A stretch of 64,000 nucleotides of DNA from Epinephelus fuscoguttatus (Eukaryota; Chordata; Actinopteri; Perciformes; Serranidae), in assembly GCF_011397635.1 (NCBI RefSeq), contig NC_064763.1, positions 19,791,437 to 19,855,436 on the forward strand. Reading direction: 5' to 3'. Under the pieces are notes generated by a model that had not been told where the DNA came from, did not search any database, and saw only the letters and a list, made by a program, of their open reading frames with translations. Made by a program: the position numbers and the translations under genes. Positions 33,565-46,549 of this stretch are shown one piece after another. Every line of letters starts with the position of its first letter. The first letter of the stretch is position 1.

Positions 33565-34140
33565 AGCACATATAATAACAACCAATGTTGACCAAAGTGC
33601 TTTACAGATGACTTTTAAATATAATTAAATTTTTTAAATGAAAATAAATAGGTAAATAACAAAGGCAATCAAAGCAATCACGTTGTCAGATTAGTAACTA
33701 TGGAAACACAAATGTTATAAAATGAAGACAGAATCTGAAGTAAAGAGAAACAGGGCAGAGCTGACAGTGAGAGTAAAGTGTTCCCAGTCTGGAAGCAGCA
33801 ATGGAAAACACTCATTCACCATTTGACTTTGACTGGTCAGAAGACCTTGGGGAAATTTAAAGCAGAATCAAAGCTGACACCCAGATTACTGTCTGCAGTG
33901 GTCCAAGAAAATTGGCCACACCACTGGTGTAATTTGCGAGACCACTGATGAGGACCTCTGTCCTGCTCACATTAAGCTAGAGAAAATGTTTGGACATTCA
34001 GCATTTGACACTCTTGATGCAATTTAAAAATAAATTGAAGATCATGACCTCACTCCCTTTTTAAGGGGAAATATAGAGCTTTGTGTCATCAGCATAGTAA
34101 TGATAAGGGATGTTGAATTTTCTATGGCTGTAATGCTTCA
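33565..34140 (-). pseudogene. LINE reverse-transcriptase fragment containing YADDT
   Basis: On the minus strand the frame near 34105-34073 reads PYHYYADDTKLYISP, the catalytic F/YADD box of reverse transcriptase in L2/Rex-type elements. Further along the minus strand, broken frames continue with stops toward 'AAAGCACTTTGGTCAAC'-like text near 33590, which suits a LINE of the same class. It faces the + strand fragment at 32790-33552 tail to tail. Confidence 0.7.
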
Positions 34141-35187
34141 TGTGTTCACACCAAACTGTCACAGCACAGTAGGGGTGTATTGGTACAGAACAGTCACAGT
34201 TTGGTGTGAGTTCAGTACAGTAGAAAATAATGTATAGATACATTTATTTTCATTTATTTTAAACTGACAGTAGTGCAAGTGTCAAAGACAGACATAATCC
34301 TTTTGCTGGGGACTAAGGTAACATTTTGGCCATTGGCAATTTTTTTTTTCACATTTCAAACATTCCTTTATAAGACTCTATGTACGCTGAATAAACACTT
34401 TCCCAAAAGGCAACAGATCACAACAAGCTATAAAACTTATGATTGAAACAGATCTAACTTACAAATAAACTCTTTCCAGGATTTCACCAGCTCAAATCTT
34501 GATCCTTGAATATATGTGCCTCCCATTCCATCCTTTCTTTAGGAAGCTCAGACTTGAGTCATGTCTTACGGCAGCCAAGGCTCAAGTCCTCATTTCTGAG
34601 CCGATGAGTCTGACTTGAGTCTATGCCTCAAGTTTCAAGCTCTGCTGCATATAATTCTTCACAGTTATAAAAGATAACACCATCTACTTTTAGTTTTATA
34701 AGGATCTACACAGCATTAAAATCTTCCTGGAGATCCCCCTACTGTATGGTTCCTTGTTGCCGACAGTCTACTAGAGTCACTCATGGGTAATTTTGGTGTT
34801 TATGTTCTGTCATTTTTATGGGTGAGTTCATCAATGGGCCAGTCTCCACATTCAGCCCACACACAATAAACTGAGTTGGAGAGATTACATCTGTGGTTTA
34901 TCTAACAGTTACATTATCAAACATCAGAGCTGAAAAAAACAGTGATTGGATTAGAAATCAGAGCGCATCAAAACTATAAGCTAAGAGTGAAACAACATAG
35001 CCTTTTATCCAGGTGTGTGCTCATCATACTACCTGGATGAAGAGATGTTGTATCTCAGTGGGACCGTCCTTCCTAAATAAAGGATAGATAAAACAAATAA
35101 ACTAAATCTTATGAATCTGAGAATAATTTGCCCCTTTTCTCAACATAATCAACTTTAAGATATAGAAATCTAATAAAAAATTCACTT

Positions 35188-37224
35188 ACAGGGACAGTGT
35201 GTAAGATTTAGGGAGATTTCGTGGCATCTAGCAGGTGAAGATTGCAGATTGCAACCTGCTGACATTTCTACTGACATTTCTTCTGAATTATCCGCAAGGG
35301 TCTATTCCTCTCCAAAACAATCGCCCTCAGTAATTTTAATCTGCTAAAAACTCAGAATAAAGTAGTTTATGGTGCTTTCAGACCTAGAGTTGGCTTGCTT
35401 TGGTTCGAATTAAGGACTGATTTTGTTAAAAAGCTGGTTTGCGTTCTCACGGCAGCATTTACAAGCGGACCAGATAAAATGCTTATGTGAGAAAGCTGCT
35501 CTTGATTGGTCAAAAAATCCAGGAAGTAAAACAAAATGTTGAAGAAGAGTACAATGTAACACTGTTTAATGTCACAATGGAGGGACAACTACGCAGGTTG
35601 ATTTTAGTGCTGCTCATCGTGGACTATATTGCTGTCATTGTTCATTTTAGTCGAACCATACAGTTTGAAAACGAGGCGCGGCTCCAACTAGAAAACAATG
35701 TTTTGATGCATTGGATGTGCTGAATGTGCATATTAAGGAAGTACAGAAGGAGGTGCACATTAATAATCCTCCAGGACTGTAACATTGTTGAGCTGAGCTG
35801 CAGGCCGCGCCCCTCTCTGCCTGAGTGCATCAGGTTTGGGTGTGTCTCCCAGCCTGAAGGCAGCAGACTGAGTGCACCAGGTGGAGATGATTTGGTGATC
35901 AGGGGGGTTGGAAGGCACTCACTCACAGGATAGTGAGAGGAATCAGTGTGAAAGAAATGTTTGGAGAGACTGGACTTGGAAAAGGAGACTGCAGGAGAAA
36001 GCTTGTTTCAAACAAAGAAGTAGGAGCCGGTGAGCTTGAATTTATGTCATGTGTTTGTAACTTTCATTGTGAACTGTGGACGGATGTAGACTTGAGCATT
36101 TGGAAAATCCGATGTGATTAAATTTAGGTTAAAATGTGAATTAAAAGATCATGTGATTAAAATGATTAAACTGTATTATGTTTAAAATCATGTGGGTTAA
36201 AAGTACAGTTAAGAAATGGTGTGTATTTTAAAAAAGTGTTCAAGCTAAAAGTAATTTAATAAATGTGATTTATGTGTATTTAAAGGAGTTAAAAAACTGC
36301 TAAAGATTGGTTAAATCATTATTGAACAGTGCTTTAGATTGTACTTAATTTATTTTGGGTGCTTAAATGTTATTTTCTACTTATTTTCAAAATTAATCTC
36401 TAGTAGGTTAAAATTTAAGTATTTAAGTTTAGGTTATGTTGGTTGGTTATGGTTTCTTGGGTTACATTTTCTTAAAGCTCTTTTTGTCTTTGTATTTAAG
36501 GTTTTTCACCTGTTATTGGCCTCGTCAACTTTCAAAAATAAAAGAAAGAAAAGAAAGCTGAATCTTGGTCATTGAGTGAATCCCTGTCCAAACTTCTGAA
36601 GCAAGTTGCCTTTTCAAGTGGGGGAATCTGCAGTTCAAACCTCACAAGAGTGAGGGTCACTTGACAAACATGCTCATGTTTAACCCAAACAATGTGTCAT
36701 GTGACTGCAGCTGGTTCAGATCCAGGTTGGAACACGTTCTCACTACAAACGCACCAGAGTTTGTAACCGGACCGTGACCACAAAGAGGTTACGGTCCGGT
36801 TATTTTGGTGCGCACCCAAGTGCGATTGCTGTGTTCACACCTGCCCAAACGAAACGCACTTAGGGAGCAAACGAACAGAACCAAACAGGGCAGATGTGAA
36901 AGCACCCTATGAATCACCCTATGAATCATCATTTTTTATGATGCAGCTCATCACGGAGGTGCTTCCAATTACAGTGGCCAACGCAAAAACTTGACTGGCC
37001 CAGTCCAAAGCAAGTGCTTGGTTTGTCCAATCTGGGCTACTGTAGAAACATGGTGGTGCAACATGGCAATCTGACAAGCATGACGAGTACCCACTTCTTA
37101 TGTTGATATAAACCACTCATTCTTAGGTAACAGAAAGATAATAATTTTCATTTTCAGGTGATTAAACACTATTATATTCCATTTCTGCCAATATCCCCTA
37201 AATCCTACAGACTGGACCTTTGAA
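35188..37224. mobile_element. Outer MITE of the 'ACAGTGTGTAAGATTTAGG' family, split by an insert
   Basis: Left: CAGGGACAGTGTGTAAGATT-TAGGGAG. Right, reversed: AAAGGTCCAGTCTGTAGGATT-TAGGGG. These ends are a very common fish MITE pair that normally encloses a few hundred bases. Here about 1.5 kb of other element separates the halves (35371-36906). No transposase was seen. Confidence 0.65.
35371..36906. mobile_element. Inner element with GGTGCTTTCA ends
   Basis: GGTGCTTTCAGACC opens it and GTGAAAGCACC closes it as an inverted repeat. The right flank holds a duplicated 'ACCCTATGAATC' (two tandem copies). The interior includes a 78-codon frame (35487-35723) containing a hydrophobic stretch (LVLLIVDYIAVIVHF), an AT-rich middle, and an AATAAAAGAAAG stretch near 36535. 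I cannot name a protein for the open frame. A hAT-like origin is inferred from the ends only. Confidence 0.5.
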
Positions 37225-38410
37225 GAAAATTAACTGCAACAGAACAAATTCCACAACATGCCGCCCTCTCTCCTTGAAGATTCAAATCATTAACTAACTT
37301 AGTCTGAGTGTCACAAGACTCTTCAACACATGCACTCTTAGGATTCTGTGTGTGTGTGTGTACATGCCTGTGCATGCAAAATTAAGCTGGACTTATGTCA
37401 GGCATGCACTGTATAAAAGGGGTTGTGTGTGGGTTTAAGCAGCTACTTATGTGAGACCACTGGCTCAATGGCAGCTTGTTTCCCTCATGTGAGTGCACGC
37501 TTACACACACTTTGCATAGACAGACACGCAGTCATGCATGAGTGCACGCACTCCTGCATACACACACGTACACACCTTCAGGGCGATATTGACGCCTTGA
37601 GCTGTAAAGTTGACAGTCGCACAATTAGTGGTTCTACAGGGGTCAAACTCTAAAGCACTGGTATGACTGCATCCCACACAATTAACACTGTCGTTTCGTT
37701 GACTTCAGTTACTTGCCTGCTTTAACAAAATCATACTTTTCAAGGTCCCAAATTTGTGTTTGCAATATTTTCTATTGCTCCTTCAATAAGCTTTTTTTTT
37801 CCTAAATATTTTCTCCAGGGTTAGTCTGATAAGTTGACAAGAGTAATATTTACTCTGGCTTGATGCTCCTGCAATAATATGCAGCCATGGCCTGAAATGA
37901 ACAACACTTTATGCATTCATTACTTTGACACTGCTGACAAATAACACCTGAAACTACGACCGTCAGCTTCACACAGACACTGAACATTATGTGCATTCCA
38001 CAAACACAAGCTCTCTTTTCACAGGAATGCATTTGTCAACAATGTACTCACACTGGCAACAAATTTGATTTGTTGTTTACTCTGCACAGTAACATGTGAT
38101 TATGCACAGCTGCATGACGATGTTCAAAAAGCCTAACAAAGATAGAAGCACTTCAGGAATGAGTTCAGCCATGAAATTTAGATTCAACACGGGCCACTTT
38201 TAATTAGGAACTTAAGGGCGTGACAATTTTGCTGTAGTGGGTTTATTATTTTGCATGAAACCTGACTTTTCATTTACATAGACCAAAATTAAGGTGTGGC
38301 ACAGAGATGTGCTCCACTGAACTCTCCTCAGACTTAAATTTGAAATGTAAATCGAGACATACGCCCGTCTGAAACATGAGCACAGTTGAATAGATAAACC
38401 GTGCGTGCGA

Positions 38411-38438
38411 GTGTGTGTGTGTGTGTGTGTGTGTGTGT
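38411..38438. repeat. (GT)n microsatellite
   Basis: Fourteen uninterrupted GT units. Confidence 0.95.
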
Positions 38439-40967
38439 TGGTGGGTGGCTGGGTGTGGGGGTAGGAATGCTTTTCGAGAAGGCTGTCTAAATGAAAGGTC
38501 ATTTCACAGTGGCAGACTTGGAGTTATGTAGCATGTATTTGTGTTTGCGCTGATAAGCAGGCACCTTGAACATTAGACTTCAAATCTGAAAATATTTAAG
38601 AAATGTTTTAAAGCAACCGCTGTCACCATGACAACAAAGAGGCAAAGGATGGAGAGGCATGAAAAAGGAGACAGGCTCTCCTTTTTAAAGGTAAAGGGAT
38701 TAGAGAAAGAGAGGAGGAGAAGGAGGAAAACATATGAGGTGGACAGAGACAGGAAACATGGATTAAGAGGAGTAATGTTTCCAAAGAGTAAAAACAAACA
38801 GACACAGACGGAAAATAAAGAGTCCCCTCACAGTCCCCTGAAACCTAAGATGTAGACGGCCTCTCCTTTAACCAAACCCGACCCTGCTACACTGTAAAAA
38901 CACAAGATCTTCACATGTTGTCTGTCTGTCTACTAATCACACACACAGTGCACACGATTACTTTGAATGTCAAGATTAAGGTAATAAATTAGGTCTGTTT
39001 GTTTTTTTTAAGCCAACCACATAAACCATAGTTTGATGGTTGGCTGCGGCACCAAGGACTCGTCAGCAGGGTCCAGGCAGGAAGGGCAGGACTAGGGTGG
39101 GAAGAAGCGACGTTTATGGTCAAAGGCCAACCGAAAAAGAGAAAGGCGATGGTGATATCAAATGGAGACAAAGATGGAGAAGAGCGCCACAAGATCAAGG
39201 CCGTGTCGCAGGGCTGGCAAGGAAGCTGGATAACCTGGAATGGATTGTTGACTGGACAATCCATTTGTCAGACTTGTGGGAGATTTGCACTGGTCACGGT
39301 GTACCTGACTGGGTTCGGGGCGTGCCGCTGAATTCACGAAAATAGAGCCCACAGTATTTACACCCCATTGACTTTTGGAGGTAAAGAGATGAAAAACAAA
39401 TGTTTTGTGCAGAGAAAGTGCTGACAGCTGCTGATTCTGAGGAAAAACAGGACAGACATCTGAAACATGAGACATCATAAACATGTGAATAAAACTCCAC
39501 ACAGTAAGTAGTGCTGATTTATGGGGCGGGTCCTGCCTTGCTGCAGTCTAGACCAAAAAAAAAAAAAAAACTATTAAAGAAACATTGTAATTCTGCAGTT
39601 CTGCAGGTCCAAAATAATGTAGCGAAATCAACCACATTGCACCATGCAGCTTAGTTACACAATGAAAGATAAATTTCCGTAATTAAAGTAAATCAAAATG
39701 TAATGAGTGAAGTCATGAAGGTCGCGTTTCCTTCACTCCCTCATCATCAACTAAATGAACACTGTGTGCTGGTCCTTGGATTTACTTTAAAGACCTGGGA
39801 CTTTCAGATTTTTTGTAAAAATCTTTACATGTTCTATGACTTATTCTGCATTCTAGCAAGTAGATGCCTTTAACCTTGATATGAAGCAGGCCTGTGGATA
39901 ACTAATTACCCATGTGTGTCACATTTACACAGTTCAAAAGAGGTTTCAAATGCAACACACCAAGCAAGCAGGATGGGAGAACAGAAAGCAAGCTTTAATA
40001 AAATACAGCTGATAACTAAAGCAGGCAACAAAACTGAGGGAGCAGGTAGAAAAGAACCAACATACTCATGGAAAAACTCAAATGATGTACTAGCAACAAG
40101 AAGCACAGAAACCACCCAAGGGCCAACACAGACAGACTGACAAAAGACAAAGTGGCGCACAGAGACTAAATACCCAAGGAGAGCAGGGAAATAACAAGGG
40201 ACAGGTAACAGCAGGGCTGATGAGGAACAGGTGAAACAAATCAGGTCAAGGCAGGTAATCACTAAGGAGGGAAAACACACAAGAGCAGCAAGTGAAATCA
40301 GACATGACATATGTGGAATAAACCTAAAATAAAACAGGAGAGAAACTAAACATGAAACAAAGAAAAACACAAACAGAAATTAAGTCCTCAAGATAACAGA
40401 CTACAAACACAAACCCAGGATCATGGCAATGTGGACCTGATCGGACAGTAAAACCTTTATCTTTCTGACCTGTGTACACCAAGATACACTTTATATGAAC
40501 CAGCAAAGGTTAGCATCTTGGTTGCAACTTCCTATTCAACTTCAGTAAATACATGCTATGAGAATATTCAGTCTGTCTACTAATGTCTACTAAATTTTAT
40601 TTTAGACACTTGTTGAAATTAAATCAAATATTAATGCTATACAATGTCATTCAACAGATCATTCTTTATTAAATCAGTGCTCAAAGTTCATGTTCAGACT
40701 CAACTTGTAATGTCTGCCATGGACTGCTGGCCAGTAAAGCTTTGTTTATACCAGATGTGAAGGAACCCTAACACTGGGCCAAATATGGTTCGCAGTTCCC
40801 TGTATTATATCATCAGACGACAAACAACCGTGAAAATTAAACATCCATGGGGCCAGCTCAGGTTTCACACCAAAGCTAAGGAGGCAGTTGGCAGCTGTTA
40901 TTGTGCTCTATACAGTCAAAGGCACTTGAACTGGAAGTACTGCAGCACAGTCAGAGGACCTTTAGTT

Positions 40968-41800
40968 TAGTTTAGCTGCACATACATGTATAGAAAATAC
41001 AGGAAAAAGAAAAACATTGTGCAGGAAGATACCTCCCATATGAAATAACGATGACTATACATTAAAAAAAATATATAAAAATGAAGACTGCATAACTGAA
41101 TCCAAGTTCCAGACTAAGAAGTAAAATTACAGTCCTTTGAATAACGATAATGTAGATGATGATAGTAGAGATGGAAGTAGGTTGTTCCAAAGAGATGGTC
41201 CTCTGTATTTCAGTGAATATTTATTATGAGAAGTCCAGCAATATGGAAGATAAAGGTCCTTAGAGTGTCTTTTGGAACATGAGTGAATGTCTGAGGGAGA
41301 CTTAAAAAAGTTCTGGAAAAAACTTGGCAATTTTTACAAAAAAAGTTCAATATGGTATTTCAGTTAGTTTTTCATCTACTATGACCTCTAGAAATTCAGA
41401 CGGTGGCTTTATCTGTGTTATATTTTTTTATTTTTGTTACAAAATATCGTGAAGTTCCATTTTTCTATATTGAGAGAGAGAGTGTGTATTCATCTGAAAC
41501 CATTTAGAAATAGATGATAGCTCTTCATTTGCTTCTCAAATAAGTGTGCTAAAATTTCCATGTGAAGATACCAGACATGTGTCATCAGCAAATAAAAAGG
41601 CAGAACATTTTTGCAGTTCTTAGATAGGGCATTTTTGTAAATCAAGAACAAAAGAGGTCCAAGAATGAAGCCCTGAGGTACTCCACAAAGTAGCTTAGCT
41701 CTGTCTGAATCAAACCCTATTAACAGAGGGTTCGCTGTCCTTTAAATAATCAAGCAGCCATTTTTGGAGGAAGTTGATCAACTGCGGTAAGCAGGCATTA
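40968..41800 (-). pseudogene. LINE reverse-transcriptase 3' fragment
   Basis: The minus strand reads VPQGFILGPLLFLIYKNALS (41683-41631), the conserved VPQGSILGPLLFLIYIND block before the catalytic site, followed closely by a shifted version of the F-ADD box (…LLMTHVW from GCTGATGACACATG). Further on (41330-41127) comes HNKYSLKYRGPSLWNNLLPS, the C-terminal block of the reverse transcriptase. Several shifts and deletions are evident. Tail sequence runs to about 40968. Confidence 0.75.
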
Positions 41801-42034
41801 GGCTGTGAACATGGCCACTGAAATCCAGACCCCTATATTTTTTCCAAGGTATATATAATAAAAATGTGAAATAGTTGCCTAAAAATTACTTTACTTTAGT
41901 GCGGTAAAAATATTGTTTAATGCTACCAACTTGTCATTACTTGTGTGTGGCAGGGTGTGTGGTGAAGCTGACCTTGTCATTACTACAGAAACTTTATGCA
42001 GGACTGTGGTTCTTTGATTATGTCAACAACTTAA

Positions 42035-42559
42035 AGGGACAGTGCACCCAAAAATGAAAATTCAGCCATTATCTACTCACCCATATGCCGAGAGAGACTC
42101 AGGTGAAGTTTTAGAGTCCTCACATCCCTTGTGGAGATCCAAGGGGAGAGTGGGTAGCAACACAACTCCACCTAATGGAGGCTGACGGCGCCCCACATTC
42201 AAATGTCAAAAAACACATAATTGAAACCACAAAATATCTCCATACTGCTCGTCCGTAGTGATCCAAGTGTCCTCAAGCCCCAACATAAAAAGGTGCTTGG
42301 AAAAACGTCATTTGAACTCTGTTTTTAGCCTCATTGTAGCCTGTAGTTCTGACTGCCACTCTGTGCACCATGCTCACGTGTGCACGCTTGCACGCGAGAC
42401 CAAGCCTCCATTAGGTGGAGTTGTGTTGCTACCCCCTCTCTCTCTCTCCCCTGGGATCTCCGCAAGTGATGTGAGGGCTCTAAAACTTCACCTGAGTCTC
42501 CCTCAGCATATGGGTGAGTAGATAATGGCTGAATTTTCATTTTTGGGTGCACTATCCCT
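42035..42559. mobile_element. TTAA-flanked MITE with ~120-bp inverted repeats
   Basis: Both ends read AGGGA(C/T)AGTGCACCCAAAA followed by ATGAAAATTCAGCCATTATC and then TACTCACCCATATGC, ACTCAGGTGAAGTTTTAGAG, and TCCACCTAATGGAGG further in. TTAA occurs on both sides (42031-42034 and 42560-42563), as expected for TTAA-targeting transposons. The arms are only lightly diverged, so the insertion is relatively young. No coding content. Confidence 0.88.
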
Positions 42560-44379
42560 TTAAGGAAGAAGGACAGGCAGCTCAATCCATGCAAAGCACA
42601 ATGCAGGTATTTATAGAATATTACTATTGGACTGCTTGGAGTTCAGTGCCATTCATCCCCAGACATCATCTAACCAATAGCTCCTCAATCATGATAGCTA
42701 GACTGATAAACTTTCAATGAAAGCTGAAATGCTTTTCTTCTAATTCAGTTTGTGTAAAGGCTTTGAATTCATTATTCTGGTGAAGGCCAGTAACATTTAC
42801 ATGTCAGACCAAAATATAAAGACTCCATTAATAAAAGCTCAGCTTTAAAAGGGGAAAAGAGACAAGATGAAAAGACTGAGAGAAAAATAAAGAGAGAAGG
42901 TCATGGAGATGTGAAAGGAAGTGCAGGTACTGCGCACTGTGCACAGACTAAGGTTAATATAATGTACCCGTGCTGTGCAACACAAACAAAAACTGACCTG
43001 ATTCAATTCAAACAATATAATTATTAGTTACATATGTTCTTTGGTAACTACAGTGGAATGCATAGACTCAATCGAACAACAACACAAACACTGAGCATAG
43101 TCATAGTGTAATAATATAGTATTGTTGTATGAATATATCAATATATAACACACATTTTTCTTACATTCATGTTCTGTTTAAGACACATTTCTCTAATTCA
43201 AATGCTAAAATAAAGACGGTATATATAATTTTACATTATTTTTAATACACTTTGGCAGGAGAGACAAGTGAGAAGTCACAGAGAAAGGGACAGGCAGTGA
43301 ATACAGTGGGTGAGGGAGAACAAAGAGCTGAGGATGGAAAGAGAAATGAACAGAAGGTATGTAATGCTGAATGCAGAGACACAGGAGTATATGAGAGATC
43401 GTTCATTCATTGCAACTTTTAACCTCATTATATGCCAGATGATTTTAAAGCAATGGTTATCCAATTTTTGTCCTCCAAATGTCCCCTTTAAAATGCACAT
43501 ACTGTAAAACTTCAATTAGTAGCCCGGGATATTATTTTCTTAAATCACTGAACTCAACAGGTCTATATTTGGGACGGGCATCCATATGGGACCTTTAACT
43601 GTCAAAGTATGTAGCTACACCAGGCTAGTGAAAGAGACTGTGAGTTTAACTGGGACTTTTAATTGAAGTTTTAGGGTATTTAGATCAGTGAAAAAAAAAA
43701 TCCAGGGGAGTTTTGCCTTCAACCCCCTACCAAGCTCAGTTTTTGGACCTTGGTATTTCTAAAACCCTGTGTACGTCCCTGGCTGTGAAGGCAGGGTATC
43801 TGCTGCCAGCTGCAAAGCTCAGAACCAACCCTACCCAGGATGCAGTCAGTGACTGCTGTGAGTTTATTAGAGTCAGATGGAGCTGCTTAGGGAGATGGTT
43901 CCTTCCTCTGTCCTCTGAAATGAGTTGATCCCTTCTTGGAAGAAAATATTGATTACAACAGGAAATCTCCCTCAGTGTCCTGGAGAGATAATGGTCATTT
44001 GCTTTCACTTGATTAAAGCCAGACAGTGATTACACACTGGGGCTTACTGTCATATGTATTGATCCTGTGAGCATTTTCCTTGAGTTACACATGGATTGAA
44101 TTATACTGTGGCAGATATTCTGCATTCTAGTAGATGCTCTATTATATGTGTTACTTTCTTACTGTTACTGGATGTTGTTGCTTACATTGTCCTCAGCATG
44201 TTTACATAGTTATCACACTCAGGGTAAACTGTACTCAGTGAAGAATGCGTCTGAGCAATAACATTGAGAGCTCTGCTTTACTCCTGGCAATGCAACTCAG
44301 TCTGACTCCCAACTCCTCAAATATCGGTGCTTGGTCAGCGGCCTGTCGCTGTCAGACACTGATGCACAAAGGCATCCTT

Positions 44380-44690
44380 TACTGACTGTATGAAATGCCC
44401 CGGGCAGCTTTATTTGTTGATGCTCCGGGCAACTGCCATAGTATAAATAGCAAGAGAGTCTGTATAGGGTGAGTGGGATGGGTCAAACAAACTCCAGACT
44501 TTCACCCAGGAGTCCGCTGTTTGTGTCCTGTGTAAAACCAAAAGTCATTCGAGTTATCTTAATAATAACATAGTGTGCTTGTATGTGTAGCATACTATGC
44601 TAAGGACATATGTAATGTGATGTTATATTACCTTAGTAACAAATATACTTATTTTAAGTCAAACATGTTGCTTTTTCTAAACATAACTTG
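44380..44690. repeat. Dispersed repeat family copy (GGACAGGTCAAAC type)
   Basis: 'GGGTGAGTGGGATGGGTCAAAC', 'ACTTTCACCCAGGAGTCCG', 'GTGTAAAACCAAAAGTCATT' (shortened) follow the same order as at 23490-23640. Confidence 0.5.
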
Positions 44691-44775
44691 CTTTTTAATT
44701 TGCCCCGCCCAAAATATAGAATTCAATGATTAAATTAATATCAAAAAGATTTGGATGACTAGTCAACTAATGGCC
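44690..44775 (-). mobile_element. Fragment of the element at 45727-46102
   Basis: 'TTTGCCCCGCCCAAAATATA', 'ATTCAATGATTAAATTAATA' and 'GACTAGTCAACTAATGGCC' are the reverse complement of the left-central part of the 45.7-46.1 kb element. Confidence 0.55.
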
Positions 44776-44892
44776 ATGTACTGTATTTTTGATTTAGAGG
44801 TGAAGTGTCCTCTTAAACAGCAGAGCGGCTGACACTCTACCTTCCTGCTCCCTTCCTCAACAGCTGCTGTTGAATTGCCCTTGAGCAAGGCA

Positions 44893-45321
44893 TCAATCTA
44901 ACTGCCCCAGAAGCCAGCAGTTGAACACTGTGGTTTCCCTGGGCTGAGTGCATTTGGTATGGTGCAGTATGTGTTTACAGTGTGTGTGTTTGCACTGTCC
45001 TCCAACATACAGTAAGTCTCCAGTGGAGACCTTTGCAGCTGTGTGTGACCAACTTGACACCGAAGCCAACACAAACATTCTCAACTGTAATGGATGTGTT
45101 TTGCTTACGTTTCGCACCTTGCTGTGTTGTGCAAACACAGTAGTATGTCTGTAGCTGTTTAAGCTCCCGGTGGGGTAGAGAGATGGGGCCGGGGGGTTGT
45201 CACTGAGCTGGCTGCTCACTTGTGAGGTCTCCAAAACAAAAACTACCACTTGGTTACGTTCAGTCACAGCTGTGCAGCTCCAGGGGTGTCGAAGGAAAAA
45301 ATGCATCACAGGCCAGGGCAC
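44893..45321 (-). other. Long open frame without support
   Basis: A 142-codon minus-strand frame covers this stretch, but no domain, splice logic or codon pattern supports it. I record it only because it is the longest unassigned frame in the region. Confidence 0.15.
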
Positions 45322-45726
45322 AGTAACTAAGAGACTATCGTATGTCTATTCATTACCACCAAAATGTTTCTTTTGGAAAATAGGAAGTTTTCATGACAAA
45401 CCATTCTTATACTGCTGTTAGAGGTAAAGATGGTAAAGGTAAAAGAAAGTCAGAAATTATGCAGCCCCAATATACAAATCAAACTGTTCAAGATAAAAAC
45501 ACAATAAAACTAAAAGCTGATTTTCTACAATGGTTCTAATCGTAAATGACAAATTCCCAAGTCGAGCTAGACGGATGAAATAGTCTGGGGAATAATTTAC
45601 TCTTTTTCTCAAAGCTACAACAGCTTGCTATGGCTGGTCAATGGGGCTAAAATGAATGTAAAGAGAACTTAGGAAACTGAAACAGAGCAAACAGACTGCT
45701 TGCAAAAGGGTCAGCACACACCATCG

Positions 45727-46102
45727 TAGGGCCCCAGACTAAGAATTTTTCTAGTCAACCAATAGTCGTCATTTAGGGCCATCAGTCAACTAATCGCCTG
45801 CATTTTCTGACACTGATTTAATTATTAAATGATATATTTTGGGCGGGGCAACACAATGGTTTGAGTTGAAGGTGTGAGAAAGAATAGTATCAGTAACATT
45901 GTTATCCTGTATCTGTCCTTACAAATTAAATTCCCACGTGGTCCAGTCATATAGGTTTTTGACAAGATGCAGCTCCTAATAGAGTTTCATAGGGTTTTTT
46001 GTTGTTGTTTTTTCCCTGCAACTAAGCGACCAATGAAATCTTGCCAACTAATTGACCTTTCTGGTTGACTAATGTTTGGTCGACTATTAAGGGGCAGCCC
46101 TA
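45727..46102. mobile_element. hAT-like MITE (TAGGGCYGCCCC / GTCGACTA ends)
   Basis: Left TAGGGCCCCAGACTAAGAAT with TCTAGTCAACCAATAGTCG; right, reversed, TAGGGCTGCCCCTTAATAGTCGACC. The interior repeats TAGTCAACTAATCG and contains GAGAAAGAATAGTATCAGTA. No 8-bp duplication could be read. Other copies lie at 44690-44775 and 61340-61525. Confidence 0.65.
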
Positions 46103-46134
46103 TTTCTTAATCAACCCACACCCACCAACTATAT

Positions 46135-46300
46135 CAAGTCCAGTGCCATCTAGTTCCATTATACTGGAGAGAAGGCAGACATCTCTACGGCCGATATCTC
46201 CAACACTTGGCATCTCACACCAAAGCAATCTAGTTTGATAAACAGCACTACAGGTAAGAGGAAGAATGTGTATTTTTGAATTGGGGGGTGAACTGTCCCT
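46135..46300. mobile_element. One-armed copy of the 13.5-15.4 kb outer element
   Basis: 'AGTTCCATTATACTGGAGAG', 'GCAGACATCTCTACGGCCGA', 'TATCTCCAACACT', 'CAAAGCAATCTAGTTTGATA' and the end GGTGAACTGTCCCT|TTAA repeat 15235-15381 with moderate divergence. Only the right arm is present. Confidence 0.7.
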
Positions 46301-46529
46301 TTAAAGAAGCAACTCTACACTCCTAATCCTGTTCCACTAATCCTGCCTCCATTATCACATCACTATTAACCAACACATCATTCTTGAATTCCTTTAGGAT
46401 GTCAGGGTTTTCCTGATGCTGTAATTCAGATCACATTACTGTAGTATGATGATAAACTTCTCAATCAACATAACTTGGGGCTTTGATATGATTATCATTG
46501 TTTATATCTGACTATGCAGAGCACACAGA

Positions 46530-46549
46530 CACACACACACACACACACA
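46530..46549. repeat. (CA)n microsatellite
   Basis: Ten CA units; a matching partial GT/CA imbalance follows at 46660-46680. Confidence 0.9.

Noticed and set aside
37565..37645. Exon-like minus-strand stretch reading DPCRTTNCATVNFTAQGVNI
   Set aside because: The upstream acceptor is weak, the donor (AAG|GTGTGT) merges into GT-rich sequence, and no neighbouring exon was found.
39040..39502. Overlapping 71-114 codon frames on both strands
   Set aside because: No domain or conserved block could be recognised; probably an old repeat.
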